A stretch of DNA of 64,000 nt from Tumebacillus sp. BK434 (GCF_004340785.1 NZ_SLXS01000003.1:95689-159688), one strand, 5' to 3'; positions 25,835 through 34,902 are shown, numbered from the stretch's first letter. The notes: generated by a model from the letters alone, not told the origin. Numbers and translations: made by a program.

Positions 25835-26362
25835 TTATCGATCCCAAGGTTTCTTCGGGTTGAACATCTCGGCATGCTTCTTGCTCTCCGCACGGCGGGC
25901 GCGGCGTGCATCGGCGCGTTGTGGAGCGCTGTCGTAGAGGTCTTTCTCCTCCGGGGTCTCCGGGATCACATGCGGCACCGGGGCGGGACGATTGTCCGGG
26001 TCGAGCGCCACAAATGTCAAAAACGAAGTTGCGCACAGCACACGCTGGCCGGTCAGCAGGTCTTCGGCGACGACTTTCACAAACACTTCCATCGATGTCT
26101 TGTGCGTCCAGGTGACGAAAGACTCCAGGCAGATCGAGTCGCCTTCTTTGATCGGGTTCAAAAAGTCCACCGAGTCGGTCGACGCCGTCACGACGCGCTT
26201 GCGGCAGTGGCGCATCGCCGAAATGGCGGCGATGTCGTCAATGTAGGCCATGACTTTGCCCCCGAACATCGTGCGGTGGGTGTTGGTGTCGGGAGGCAGC
26301 ACGATACTTGCTTTTACCGCGCGGGATTCGCTTATTTTTTTTGCAGACAAATGCTCAGTCAT
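25835..26362 (-). CDS. Acyl-CoA thioesterase, hotdog fold
   Basis: A 175-residue single hotdog protein (MTEHLSAKKISESRAVKASI), of the YkhA/YciA acyl-CoA hydrolase group. The family features are PPDTNTHRTMFGGKVMAYID (about residues 22-41) with the catalytic Asp/His neighbourhood, and FLNPIKEGD. A charged tail (ADARRARRAESKKHAEMFNP) follows. GAGGAG precedes the ATG at 26362; an earlier frame start at 26407 lacks a ribosome site. It cleaves acyl-CoA to the acid and CoA in the cytoplasm. Confidence 0.87.
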   Translation of the reverse strand: MTEHLSAKKISESRAVKASIVLPPDTNTHRTMFGGKVMAYIDDIAAISAMRHCRKRVVTASTDSVDFLNPIKEGDSICLESFVTWTHKTSMEVFVKVVAEDLLTGQRVLCATSFLTFVALDPDNRPAPVPHVIPETPEEKDLYDSAPQRADARRARRAESKKHAEMFNPKKPWDR

Positions 26363-26544
26363 CTCTATCTCCTCTTTTCCATCTCGACTCCTTTCCATTA
26401 TATCCAATGCGTAGTATCCTCTGCATCTTTCTTATAATTCCAAACTTATTAGAGAATAACTAGTACATTTTAATCATAGACAAACCATGAATCTGTACTT
26501 AAACTTATTATATATTACTAATAACATAGAGGGGTGCATTCAAA

Positions 26545-28077
26545 ATGAAAAAAACATGGCAAGCGGTGCTGGCAACGACCGCGCTCACATTGGCCCTCAG
26601 CACGACGCTGACCGGGGCAACGCAGGCAACCTCTGCACAGAATCTGTCCAAAGCGGACCATCTGGCCGATCTCGACGCAGCGTTTGCACAGGCGGCCGAA
26701 GAGTTTCAAGTGCCAAAAGAACTGCTGATGGCGCTGTCCTACTCCTTGACCCGCTGGCAGGACCACAACGGCGAACCGTCAAAAGACAACGGCTACGGCC
26801 TGATGCACATCGTGGAAAACGACAAGCAACAAGCGCTGGGCAAAGCGGCGAAAGGCCTCGGCCTCGCCAAGGCGGAGATTCAGAAAAACAAGCTCGGCAA
26901 CATCCGCGCCGGCGCTTACCTGCTGGCCCAGTACCAAAAAGAGCTGAAGAAACCGCTGTCCGGCGATGTCAACGAGTGGTATGAAGCGGTCGCCAGCTAT
27001 TTTGCCTCGCAGGACAAGGAGCTGGCCGTGCTGTTCGCCGACGATGTGTATCGCCTGCTCAAAGAAGGTGCAGCGCTGAACAAAGACGGCGAGACGCTGT
27101 CTCTGCCGGGGGACGCTGCGGTCGCGCCGGACAAAGGCGCGTATGCGGGCATCGTCTATGACGGCGTGACCACCGAGTCGGCCGATTATGCGCCGGCGAT
27201 CTGGAATCCGGCGTACTCGGGCAACTACCAAGCGGCGTCCCGTCCCACATCGCATCCGATCAAACACGTCATCATCCATGACACGGAAGGCTCGTACGCG
27301 TCGGCGATCAACTGGTTCAAAGACCCGGCTGCCGGCGTCTCCGCGCACTACGTGATCCGCTCCAGCGACGGGCAGATCACGCAGATGGTCGCCGAAAAAG
27401 ACATCGCGTGGCATGCCCGCAGCGCCAACTCGAACGGGATCGGCCTGGAGCATGAAGGCTATGCGAACCAGACCGGCTGGTACACCGATGCGATGTACCG
27501 CGCGTCGGCGGCGCTGGTGCGCAACATCTGCCAGAAGTACGGCATCCCGATGACCCGCGACTACATCCTCGCGCACAGCGAGTGGTACGGCAACACGCAC
27601 ACCGACCCGGGCAACAACTGGGATTGGAACTACTACATGTCGCTGATCACCGGCGTGGCGAAAAACTACTCCGTCGTGATCGTTGACAACCCGCAAGCGA
27701 CCTTCTACGGCCCCGCCGAGTACTGGCGTTCCGTGACCGGCTACGGCCTCGGCAATGCGATGCGCTGGACGAAAGGCAACGGCACGACCGAAGTGAACTA
27801 TTCCGTCTACCGCCCGAACATCCCGCAGGCGGGCAACTATGAAGTCAAAGTGTTCGTGCCGTCCAACTACGCGACATCGACGAACGTCAAATACACGATC
27901 ACCTACAACGGCGGCTCGATCGTGAAAACGGTCAATCAAGCCAACTACGCCGACCAATGGGTCTCCCTCGGCACTTACAGCTTCGCCGCCGGCACCACAG
28001 GCACCGTCAAATTCGGCGATGCCACCGGCGACAACCTCTACATCGCCGCCGATGCGGTCAAGTTCATGGCCCGCTAA
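26545..28077 (+). CDS. Secreted N-acetylmuramoyl-L-alanine amidase with C-terminal wall-binding domain
   Basis: A 510-residue exported protein. It has a signal peptide (residues 1-29, MKKTWQAVLATTALTLALST) and an N-terminal helical domain (about 35-175, resembling lysozyme/SLT folds: NGYGLMHIVEN). The amidase_2 domain (about 230-380) has zinc ligands in VIIHDTEG, ILAHSEW and NTHTDPG. The C-terminal golvesin-like beta-sandwich (about 385-510) reads NYEVKVFVPSNY and DNLYIAADAVKF. It cuts the bond between MurNAc and L-Ala in peptidoglycan. GAGGGG precedes the ATG. The 137 bases upstream are AT-rich and must hold the promoter. Confidence 0.9.
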   Translation: MKKTWQAVLATTALTLALSTTLTGATQATSAQNLSKADHLADLDAAFAQAAEEFQVPKELLMALSYSLTRWQDHNGEPSKDNGYGLMHIVENDKQQALGKAAKGLGLAKAEIQKNKLGNIRAGAYLLAQYQKELKKPLSGDVNEWYEAVASYFASQDKELAVLFADDVYRLLKEGAALNKDGETLSLPGDAAVAPDKGAYAGIVYDGVTTESADYAPAIWNPAYSGNYQAASRPTSHPIKHVIIHDTEGSYASAINWFKDPAAGVSAHYVIRSSDGQITQMVAEKDIAWHARSANSNGIGLEHEGYANQTGWYTDAMYRASAALVRNICQKYGIPMTRDYILAHSEWYGNTHTDPGNNWDWNYYMSLITGVAKNYSVVIVDNPQATFYGPAEYWRSVTGYGLGNAMRWTKGNGTTEVNYSVYRPNIPQAGNYEVKVFVPSNYATSTNVKYTITYNGGSIVKTVNQANYADQWVSLGTYSFAAGTTGTVKFGDATGDNLYIAADAVKFMAR

Positions 28078-28086
28078 ACGGCAGGC

Positions 28087-28122
28087 AGCAAAAAGCCGCT
28101 TCCGATTGGAAGCGGCTTTTTT
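28087..28122 (+). terminator. Terminator of amidase gene
   Basis: An 11-bp stem (AAGCCGCTTCC/GGAAGCGGCTT) is followed by TTTTATTC. Confidence 0.87.
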
Positions 28123-28193
28123 ATTCATGCACGCGGATCACGTGCTCTGTCCTTAGACGTACTACTCCACGATTGCCTTGATGTTCATGCGGA

Positions 28194-28586
28194 CTACCCT
28201 TGGTTCACCTCAAACAATTCCAGCCACTCACCATCCGGACCCTCGAAGAACTTATACCGCGTGCCGTTGGGCAGGGTGGTGATCTCTTCGTCGATCCACT
28301 TGACGCCGTGCTTCTCAAGGCGCTCGATCTCCGCTTCGAGGTTGTCCACATTCAAGGCGAGATGATGGACTTTGCCTTCGCGCGGCAGGTCGGAGTTGTA
28401 GCCTTGGATCAGTTCCAGTTCCGTCTGCTCCGCCCCTTCGAAACCGAGGAACGCCAGCTCAATCACCCCGTTGGTATGCGTCAGCCGCCCGTTCAGCTCC
28501 ATGCCGATCACTTCGGTGTAAAACTTGATCGATGCTTCAAGATCACGCACCATGATGCCCACGTGTTCAATTTTGCGAATTGCCAT
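28194..28586 (-). CDS. VOC-superfamily protein (glyoxalase/epimerase-like)
   Basis: A 130-residue single VOC module pair (MAIRKIEHVGIMVRDLEASI). Metal-ligand candidates are His8 (IEHVG), a Glu in ELELIQG, His in VHHLALNV and Glu in GEWLELFE, the set used by glyoxalase I and methylmalonyl-CoA epimerase. AGGAGG precedes the ATG. The exact reaction cannot be decided from sequence alone. It is monocistronic. Confidence 0.82.
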   Translation of the reverse strand: MAIRKIEHVGIMVRDLEASIKFYTEVIGMELNGRLTHTNGVIELAFLGFEGAEQTELELIQGYNSDLPREGKVHHLALNVDNLEAEIERLEKHGVKWIDEEITTLPNGTRYKFFEGPDGEWLELFEVNQG

Positions 28587-28733
28587 GTTAACGCCTCCTG
28601 CATTCGTTTAGCGATAAACTTCATTATAAGCCAAACCCTTCCTCCGTTGCCAGCCATTCCAGCCTCTCTCCTTCCCAAACCTGCCAATTCTCGTTAAAAT
28701 GAAAAAAATCAGAAAAGCAAGGAGCGATCCCCT

Positions 28734-29447
28734 ATGCAACCGATGAAACAGCTGATCGCCATGGGCGGCGGCGGGTTCTCGATGGAACCGGACAACCTGC
28801 TGCTCGACCGCTATGTGCTCCAGCAAGCGGGGAAAGACAAGCCGAAAGTCTGCTTCGTCCCGACCGCCAGCGGCGACTCTCCCGACTACACGGCGCGCTT
28901 CTACAAGTCGATGGGCGAACTGAACTGCGAGCCGTCACACCTGCATGTCTACAGACCGCCGTCCGCCGACCTCGAAGCGTATGTGCTGGACAAAGACATC
29001 ATTTATGTTGGCGGCGGCAGCACCCGCAACCTGATCGTGCTGTGGCGCGAATGGGGCCTCGACCGCATCTTCAAGAAAGCGTGGGAAGAAGGCAAGATCC
29101 TGACCGGCCTCAGCGCCGGGATGATCTGCTGGTTTGAGCATGGAATCACCGACTCCAACTACGGCAAGCTAAGCCCCCTCCCCTGCCTCGGCTTCCTGCC
29201 CGGCAGCGCCTCGCCGCACTATGACGGCGAAGCGGAGCGCCGCCCGTCCTACCAGCGCATGATCCTCACAGGTGAACTGCAGGACGGCCTCGCTGCCGAT
29301 GACGGCGCCGCGTTTCATTTTATCGGCACGAAGCTGCACCGCGTCGTCTCCTCGCGCCCGAAAGCAAAAGGCTACCGCGTCCAGAAAATCGGCGGCGCGA
29401 TTCAGGAAACGATGCTCGACACCCAATACCTCGGCCACGGCTTCTAA
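28734..29447 (+). CDS. Peptidase E-like serine peptidase (S51)
   Basis: A 237-residue protein (MQPMKQLIAMGGGGFSMEPD) of the S51 family, which cleaves Asp-X dipeptides or acts on cyanophycin-like substrates. The nucleophile Ser127 sits in GLSAGMICWFE, and FVPTASGDSP and YVGGGSTRN are family loops. GGAG lies nine bases before the ATG. The gene is monocistronic with a terminator behind it. Confidence 0.87.
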   Translation: MQPMKQLIAMGGGGFSMEPDNLLLDRYVLQQAGKDKPKVCFVPTASGDSPDYTARFYKSMGELNCEPSHLHVYRPPSADLEAYVLDKDIIYVGGGSTRNLIVLWREWGLDRIFKKAWEEGKILTGLSAGMICWFEHGITDSNYGKLSPLPCLGFLPGSASPHYDGEAERRPSYQRMILTGELQDGLAADDGAAFHFIGTKLHRVVSSRPKAKGYRVQKIGGAIQETMLDTQYLGHGF

Positions 29448-29456
29448 TGGTAACAA

Positions 29457-29500
29457 AACAACCCCGACTCCCTTGTTGCGGAGCGGGGTTGTTGCTGTTT
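29457..29500. terminator. Terminator between pepE-like and GNAT genes
   Basis: ACAACCCCGACTCC pairs with GGAGCGGGGTTGT (one mismatch), followed by TGCTGTTT. The minus strand ends in TTGTTTTG. Confidence 0.7.
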
Positions 29501-30062
29501 ACGCCTGATACTCACGCTTGAGCAGCGCGAGCATCACCGCATCATGAAAGCGATCATGAAAATACATATACTCTTTCAGCACGCCTTCCTTCTGAAAGCC
29601 TGCCTTCTCCAACACGCGAATCGAAGCGGGATTCTCCGGCGAAGCGAGCGCTTCGATGCGGTTGAGACCCATCTCGCCAAATCCGCAGTGCAGCGCCGCC
29701 CGCACCGCTTCCGTCGCCACGCCCGTTCCCCAATACTCTCGGTTGATCTCGTAGCCGATCTCGGCGCGAAACGTCTGCGGTTCCCAGTGGTGGAACCCGA
29801 TCGAGCCGATCAGCCGGTCATCCTCTTTGCGGGCGATCGCCCAGCGCAGCGAGCGATTCTCCTGACGAGCCAGCTCCCGGCTCTTGATCATCTCTACCGC
29901 TGTCTCCAGCTCCGTCAGCGGCGTCATCCCGTAATAGCGCATCGTCTCTTCATCAGACAGATTGGCGAAAAAATCTTCTGCGTCGCTAAGACGCAGTTCC
30001 CGCAGCCAAAAGCGCTCCGTCTCGATCAATGGCATGGCTTTTAATATCGTCTCTGTGCTCAT
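29499..30062 (-). CDS. RimJ/RimL-type GNAT acetyltransferase
   Basis: A 187-residue protein (MSTETILKAMPLIETERFWL) typical of acetyltransf_3: LETERFWLRELRLSD, GSIGFHHWEP, YEINREYWGTGVATEA (acetyl-CoA loop) and EKAGFQKEGVLKEYMYF. It probably acetylates an amino group of a protein or small molecule. GAGGGA lies just before the ATG at 30062. The gene begins one base after the end of the TIMP-like gene, so the two are cotranscribed. Confidence 0.87.
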   Translation of the reverse strand: MSTETILKAMPLIETERFWLRELRLSDAEDFFANLSDEETMRYYGMTPLTELETAVEMIKSRELARQENRSLRWAIARKEDDRLIGSIGFHHWEPQTFRAEIGYEINREYWGTGVATEAVRAALHCGFGEMGLNRIEALASPENPASIRVLEKAGFQKEGVLKEYMYFHDRFHDAVMLALLKREYQA

Positions 30063-30063
30063 T

Positions 30064-30675
30064 CTACTTCCCTCGTTTTCGTTGTAACATCCAGAAAGCG
30101 GCTCCGGCCGCCAACAATACGGCAAGCGCAGCCCAGACGCCTGTTGCCCCGAAGTCGATGACCGCATTTTGCTTCTCAGGTTCGAACGGCATCGCCTGCT
30201 GCTTGGCCGGCTCGGAGCGCTCGACGCGCTGCTCCACAAAAGACGTCGCCAGGAAATGGGTTCCGGTGCCCAGCGCTTTCAAATCTTCGTCCGCCTGCTG
30301 CAGCTCCTTCGTCCGGCTGCACAGAGAGGCATGCAGCCGTCCGTCCTCGGTGGTGTTCGAATAGATCAGGTATTCCTGTCCCGGCTGAAACTTAATCCCG
30401 CAGCTCGCTTCCCCGCCGATCGCCGTCAACACCGCGCTCTCGGCGTTGTCGATTCCTTTCCAGGCGGTGTTTACAGCGAATGTCACTTTATAATACGGCG
30501 ATTGCGCCTCGACTTGCTGCACCTTGCCCGCAAAGACGGCCTTGGCCTCGGCGAGGGCTGCTTGCGGAGACGTCGGCGCCACACAGGAACAGGCATACCC
30601 GGGCGTCGGTGCGGCCAGAAACAGCACTTGCAGCATCAGCAAAAATGAAACGGACAACATCAGCGTTTTTTTCAC
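30064..30675 (-). CDS. Secreted TIMP/NTR-like protein with C-terminal membrane anchor
   Basis: A 203-residue protein starting GTG (VKKTLMLSVSFLLMLQVLFL), with AAGGAGGGG upstream. The signal peptide ends about TPGYA, so the mature protein begins with CSC-V-A-P. An N-terminal Cys-x-Cys plus CGIKFQPGQEYLIYS and a later Cys is the pattern of the TIMP/netrin-like (NTR) fold. The end is a hydrophobic segment (VWAALAVLLAAGAAFWML) and a basic tail RKRGK, without an LPxTG motif, so it is membrane-anchored outside. Bacterial roles are unknown; protease inhibition is only an analogy. Confidence 0.78.
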   Translation of the reverse strand: MKKTLMLSVSFLLMLQVLFLAAPTPGYACSCVAPTSPQAALAEAKAVFAGKVQQVEAQSPYYKVTFAVNTAWKGIDNAESAVLTAIGGEASCGIKFQPGQEYLIYSNTTEDGRLHASLCSRTKELQQADEDLKALGTGTHFLATSFVEQRVERSEPAKQQAMPFEPEKQNAVIDFGATGVWAALAVLLAAGAAFWMLQRKRGK

Positions 30676-30725
30676 GATTTCCCCTCCTTGTTGTACTGTC
30701 AGACGCAAACAAGGGCGGAAGGGTT

Positions 30726-31598
30726 TCATTTCGATTCGACAAGAATTCCCAACATTTCCTGCAACGGCTCGGACAGCCATTTTTTCTTGTGCCGGATCAA
30801 CTGCACCAAAAAGTCAGGCTGACCGGTCAGTGGGCGGGCGATCAGCTTGCCGCTTTCCAGTTCCGCCTGCACCGCCATCTGCGGCAACAGCGCCACGCCG
30901 AGCCCTTGGCTCACACAGTGTTTGATCGCTTCCAGGCTGCCAAACTCGCAGGTCAGGCGGTACGACACCCCGGCCGCCTGCAGCCCTTGCAGGAGCAGCG
31001 CGCGGTAGGTGCAGCCTTCCTCCGTCAGAATCAGACTTTCCTGCTCCAGATCGGCGTACTGCACCTCCCGGAGCCCGGCCAGCCGATGGCCCGGCTGGGC
31101 GGTGATCATCAACTCGACCGGCTGCACCGTCTCCACGTGCAGATCCGGATCGGCAAACGGCACGTCGAGGATCAAGCCGATGTCGCAGTCGCCGTCTTTG
31201 ACGCTTTGGATGACGCCAGGCTCCAAGCCGGGTTTTAACTGCAAGTTCATTCGCGGATACCGCGCTTGGAACGCCTGCAAGAGCGGGGGCAGGAAGTAGG
31301 CGGCGAGCGATTCGATCGTGCCGATCGTAAGCGTCCCTGAAGCTTCGGTCGCGAGCGCTTCCTTCGACTCCTGCTGCAGGCGGATCATCTCCGTCGCATA
31401 GCCGAGCAGCGTTTCCCCGCTGTGGGTCAGCCGCATGCGCCGCCCGAAGCGTTCGAACAGCACAGTGCCGTATTCCTGCTCCAGCTTTTGGATCTGCGTC
31501 GTGACGCTCGACTGCGCATAGCCCAATTCTTCCGCCGCCCGCGTGAAGCTGCCCGTTCTGGCCACCGTGCAAAACGTACGCAAATACTGCAAGATCAC
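30726..31598 (-). CDS. LysR-family transcriptional regulator
   Basis: A 290-residue LTTR starting at GTG 31598 (VILQYLRTFCTVARTGSFTR), seven bases after GAGGAGG. It has the N-terminal winged HTH (AAEELGYAQSSVTTQIQKLE) and a substrate-binding effector domain (about 90-290). It faces a rhodanese gene across a 111-base divergent region containing a perfect palindrome, so it probably controls that gene and itself. Confidence 0.9.
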   Translation of the reverse strand: MILQYLRTFCTVARTGSFTRAAEELGYAQSSVTTQIQKLEQEYGTVLFERFGRRMRLTHSGETLLGYATEMIRLQQESKEALATEASGTLTIGTIESLAAYFLPPLLQAFQARYPRMNLQLKPGLEPGVIQSVKDGDCDIGLILDVPFADPDLHVETVQPVELMITAQPGHRLAGLREVQYADLEQESLILTEEGCTYRALLLQGLQAAGVSYRLTCEFGSLEAIKHCVSQGLGVALLPQMAVQAELESGKLIARPLTGQPDFLVQLIRHKKKWLSEPLQEMLGILVESK

Positions 31599-31625
31599 AA
31601 CCCTTCCTCCTCTATCTTCAAAATG

Positions 31626-31644
31626 ATTGATGACTATCATCAAT
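31626..31644. promoter_or_regulatory. Palindromic operator in LysR/rhodanese intergenic region
   Basis: ATTGATGACTATCATCAAT is a perfect 8-3-8 inverted repeat, containing the T-N11-A LysR-box pattern, midway between divergent genes. Confidence 0.65.
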
Positions 31645-31709
31645 TCCTATCGATAACTGTGATGCTAATCCCCATGATACTGTAAAAACAACCCCAATGA
31701 GAAGGAGCG

Positions 31710-32075
31710 ATGTTCTTGAATCAGGAACAGTACCGTCATTTTGCCAACAAGCTGGCCTTTGAGACCGACCCGGCCGATGTGCGGATCGAACTGGAGAGCG
31801 GCGAGTGCGATTTTGTATTGCTCGACGCCCGGAGCCGGGAAGCGTATGCCGGCGGGCACCTCCCCGGTGCCGTCTCCCTGCCGTACCGGGAGATCTCGGC
31901 AGAAAGCACCGCCGCGTTTGACAAAAACCGCCTGATCGTCACCTACTGCTGGAGCCCGGCCTGCAACGCGGCCGCCAAAGCAGGGCTGCGCCTGAGCGAA
32001 CTGGGTTTTGCGGTCAAAGAGATGTTCGGCGGCGTCGAGTATTGGCAAAAGGAAGGCGGACAACTCCACTCGTAA
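31710..32075 (+). CDS. Rhodanese-domain protein (single domain)
   Basis: A 121-residue rhodanese fold with catalytic Cys in YCWSPACNAAAKAG. It begins MFLNQEQYRHFANKLAFETD. GGAG is six bases from the ATG at 31710; a TTG two codons later (31716) has a better spacing and may be used. Such domains carry sulfane sulfur. The divergent LysR gene probably regulates it. Confidence 0.85.
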   Translation: MFLNQEQYRHFANKLAFETDPADVRIELESGECDFVLLDARSREAYAGGHLPGAVSLPYREISAESTAAFDKNRLIVTYCWSPACNAAAKAGLRLSELGFAVKEMFGGVEYWQKEGGQLHS

Positions 32076-32081
32076 CGCATG

Positions 32082-32106
32082 AAAAAACCTCCCCGGCCGG
32101 GGAGGT
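32082..32106. terminator. Bidirectional terminator between rhodanese genes
   Basis: AACCTCCCCGGCCGGGGAGG is a nearly loopless palindrome (10-bp arms, ending TT), with TTTTTT on the minus strand and TGTTTTCTTTCC on the plus strand. Confidence 0.8.
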
Positions 32107-32122
32107 TCCTGTTTTCTTTCCG

Positions 32123-32437
32123 TTAGATGGCCGGGTAAGCGAGCATACCGCCGACCATGTTTTTCACATTGCGGAATCCTTCGAGCGTCAACACTTGACA
32201 CACAGCCAAACTCCGTCTGCCCGAACGGCAGACAAAGATGATCTCTTCCCCGCGATCCCACTCCCTGTACCGGTCGATGACTTCGAACATGGGAACGTGC
32301 ACCGCTTCCGGGATCTTCCCTTCTTCGATTTCCAGATCGGTACGAACATCGATGATCTTGACCGGTTCCTTGTTCTTCAGCCGCTCCGCCACTTCGACAG
32401 GCAGGATCTCCTGGATTGTGGACATCACATGTTCCAT
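32123..32437 (-). CDS. Rhodanese-domain protein
   Basis: A 104-residue rhodanese fold (MEHVMSTIQEILPVEVAERL) with catalytic loop CRSGRRS, the sulfurtransferase-type loop. A conserved IIDVRTDLEIEEGKIPEA precedes it. AAAGGG lies upstream of the ATG at 32437. It is convergent to the other rhodanese, possibly both linked to sulfur handling. Confidence 0.88.
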   Translation of the reverse strand: MEHVMSTIQEILPVEVAERLKNKEPVKIIDVRTDLEIEEGKIPEAVHVPMFEVIDRYREWDRGEEIIFVCRSGRRSLAVCQVLTLEGFRNVKNMVGGMLAYPAI

Positions 32438-32610
32438 GTCGTCATCACGCCCTTTCTCAACCCCATAATGCTTTAGTCTATATTGCAGGTTCCTTTTTGA
32501 AAGTAATGAAACTCACATTTTAGACTTGCTCGTAGAATATGCCGAGCCGAGGGGTGATTGTGACTGAAGAAGTCGAAGCCAGATGCTTGCACAGCGCCCA
32601 TTCCACCGCT

Positions 32611-34140
32611 TCAGCGCTGAGCCGCTTGTTGCAGGAACTCCACGATCTCCCCGCCGATCTGCAACGGGTTGCCTTTGATCTGTCCGAGCAGCGCCCGGAA
32701 CGACTCCCCGCGGTCGGCAGGGTTCTCCAGATATTGCATGGCCAGCAAACCCGCTTGTCCTTCCTCGCCGAGCTTGGTCAGCCAAGGGCTGATCTCGAGC
32801 AACAACTCGGGATTCGCCGTCCCTTGCCGCACGCGATCCGGCAAGGCGGCCAGCGCCTGAAACTCCTCCCGCAGCGCAGCCGGGTCGCCGCCTTGCCAAT
32901 AGTCAGCGGCAAGCTTGGCAAAATCAGGGTTGCCGCCCGGGCGCAGCGTGCTCTGGGCCGCGTATTGGGAAAACAGCAGCAGCGCCTCCTCATCCTGCAC
33001 ACCGGCCGGGCCATGCATCGCTGCCTTCCAAGCGGTTGCAGCCTCATAACTGTGCGGGTCGCGGAGATAGTCGCCGATCGTTGCCAGCGAGATTTTGGAC
33101 GCTTCCGGCTGGATCTGAGGATTGGTCAGATAGCCGGACAAATGCTCGCCGAGATCTGCCGAACGGTTTTCCAGCGGCCCCATGATCAGCTGCGGGCGCT
33201 TGTTGATCGCGTACGTGTAGTCGTTGACCGGGTAGTTGTCCCAGAGCATCGGCTTGCGGCCCAGCAGTTTGGCCACCTGATCTGCCTGCTCCGAGGTCAC
33301 CGCCCGATTCAGCACCCACTCTCCCGTCCAGATCACCGGGATCGCCGGATCGAGCGAATTGCGGATCGTCTGCCAGTAACCCGAATCGCCCAGCCCGTAA
33401 TAGTCGGTCGGCGCAAACCAGAGCTGGAAATCAGGATCTTTGGCACGCTCCGCCCGATACACAGCATTCGCGAGATCGACATGCGCCTTGGCATAGTCGC
33501 TGCCGTACACCGCCTGATCTTCCGGCTTAACGATCTCCTGAACATCATCAAACGACAGCATAAAATCATGCACACCATATCCGCGCAGTTGGTCAATCTT
33601 CGCCAGTAAACGCTGTCGGTCATCCGGCGAGGAAACGGTGATCGAGTTGGCCACCCACTCGGGGGTCGCCTGTTCGCTCGGCAAAGGCGCCGGGATGCCG
33701 GGCGAGATCGAATAGACCAGCTCGATGCCGTTTTGCTTCGCGGTCTCTGCAAGCGACCGCATCTGACCGCCCAGCTCCGGCGGGTACAGCTCGCCCCACT
33801 GCCGCCGCTGATACGGGTCATCTTTGGGCGCATAGACGTACGTAGTAAAATGGTGCTGCCCCATGAACGCCAGCATCTCCAGCCGCTGTGCGTGTGTCCA
33901 CGGCTCGCCGTAAAACCCTTCAATCACGCCCCGCACAGCAAACTCCGATTGCCGCTCAGGCTCCTGTTCTGGCTCCGGCTGCTGTTGTCCCGGCTCCGGC
34001 GTTGGATTGGGAGCCGGAGCCGGAGCCGGAGCCGGGTGCGACTGCGGCGTCGGCCACAGGTTCTCACCCCGTACCGCCCACCAACCGGCCGCGACGATCA
34101 GCAAAAGGAACGCGAGCACCAGCCATCCTGTTTTCTTCAT
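32611..34140 (-). CDS. GH84 beta-N-acetylglucosaminidase (hyaluronidase/O-GlcNAcase-like), membrane-anchored
   Basis: A 509-residue protein. An N-terminal membrane or signal segment (6-23) precedes a Pro/Ala/Glu/Gln-rich linker (about 33-66) encoded by GGAGCC-type repeats. The GH84 catalytic domain (about 68-340) has the tandem acids Asp198-Asp199 in FMLSFDDVQE plus GVIEGFYGEPWTHAQRLEML. A helical C-terminal domain (about 370-509) completes it. It removes GlcNAc from glycans, perhaps wall or host-derived. GGGAGGGG is five bases before the ATG at 34140. Confidence 0.9.
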   Translation of the reverse strand: MKKTGWLVLAFLLLIVAAGWWAVRGENLWPTPQSHPAPAPAPAPNPTPEPGQQQPEPEQEPERQSEFAVRGVIEGFYGEPWTHAQRLEMLAFMGQHHFTTYVYAPKDDPYQRRQWGELYPPELGGQMRSLAETAKQNGIELVYSISPGIPAPLPSEQATPEWVANSITVSSPDDRQRLLAKIDQLRGYGVHDFMLSFDDVQEIVKPEDQAVYGSDYAKAHVDLANAVYRAERAKDPDFQLWFAPTDYYGLGDSGYWQTIRNSLDPAIPVIWTGEWVLNRAVTSEQADQVAKLLGRKPMLWDNYPVNDYTYAINKRPQLIMGPLENRSADLGEHLSGYLTNPQIQPEASKISLATIGDYLRDPHSYEAATAWKAAMHGPAGVQDEEALLLFSQYAAQSTLRPGGNPDFAKLAADYWQGGDPAALREEFQALAALPDRVRQGTANPELLLEISPWLTKLGEEGQAGLLAMQYLENPADRGESFRALLGQIKGNPLQIGGEIVEFLQQAAQR

Positions 34141-34229
34141 GCGAACCCCTCCCTGCCTTTCAGCAAGTAGACGTCTCAGTCCGCCCCTTGTTACAAATAG
34201 GCTGCCCAATCTCTTCGGCGGCAGACGAT

Positions 34230-34823
34230 CTACCGCTGCGGCAAGTATCCTTTCTCCACCGATTCGCGAATGAGTTCCTGCGCATACTCCCACAGCCGCT
34301 CCGACCCTTGCGCGATCTGGCTGTTGCGCGCCAGGACCATCTCCAGCGTAATCCCGTGTTCCTGCCAGGTCTGGCCTTCCGTCTGATAGTTGTGCAACAG
34401 CGGCGCCAAACGATCAAGTGCTGCCGCAAACTTCGCCTCTGCCGTCTCGCGCTCCTCAAACTCCAGCCACAGCGCCAGCAGTTCCGCCCCCTGCTCCGCA
34501 GGCAGCAGGCCAAAAATCCGCTTCGCAGCCGCCCGCTCCCGCTCCTCTTTGCCGGCTTGTCCTGCCGCGTCATACGCCGACACATCACCGGCATCGATCT
34601 CCACGATGTCATGCACCAGCACCATCTTCACCACGCGCAGCAGATCGACGGACGGTTCATTCGCATGCTCCTGCAGCATCATCACCATCAAGGCCAGATG
34701 CCAGGAGTGCTCCGCATCGTTTTCATTTCTCGAACCGTTCATCAAGTAGGCTCTGCGAGATACGCTTTTCAACTTGTCGATTTCCACAAGAAACTCCATC
34801 TGCTGCCGCAACCGCTCTATCAT
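34230..34823 (-). CDS. HD-domain phosphohydrolase (YfbR/HDDC2-like)
   Basis: A 197-residue HD-domain protein (MIERLRQQMEFLVEIDKLKS). Metal ligands are His in ENDAEHSWHLALM and the HD pair in VLVHDIVEIDAGD, with a later Asp in ALDRLAPL. This is the pattern of 5'-deoxynucleotidase YfbR and HDDC2. It probably dephosphorylates nucleotides in the cytoplasm. The ATG at 34823 is preferred over a GTG two codons upstream. Confidence 0.85.
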   Translation of the reverse strand: MIERLRQQMEFLVEIDKLKSVSRRAYLMNGSRNENDAEHSWHLALMVMMLQEHANEPSVDLLRVVKMVLVHDIVEIDAGDVSAYDAAGQAGKEERERAAAKRIFGLLPAEQGAELLALWLEFEERETAEAKFAAALDRLAPLLHNYQTEGQTWQEHGITLEMVLARNSQIAQGSERLWEYAQELIRESVEKGYLPQR

Positions 34824-34902
34824 CGGCACCCCGTCCTCTCAGGAGTAAAATAATTCCTCCTCCTCATCATAAACAATGAATAATCACCAGAAAAGGGGCA
34901 CG

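Noticed and set aside
24415-25911. Long open frame antisense to the amidohydrolase
   Set aside because: Mirror frame of a GC-rich gene without a start site or motifs.
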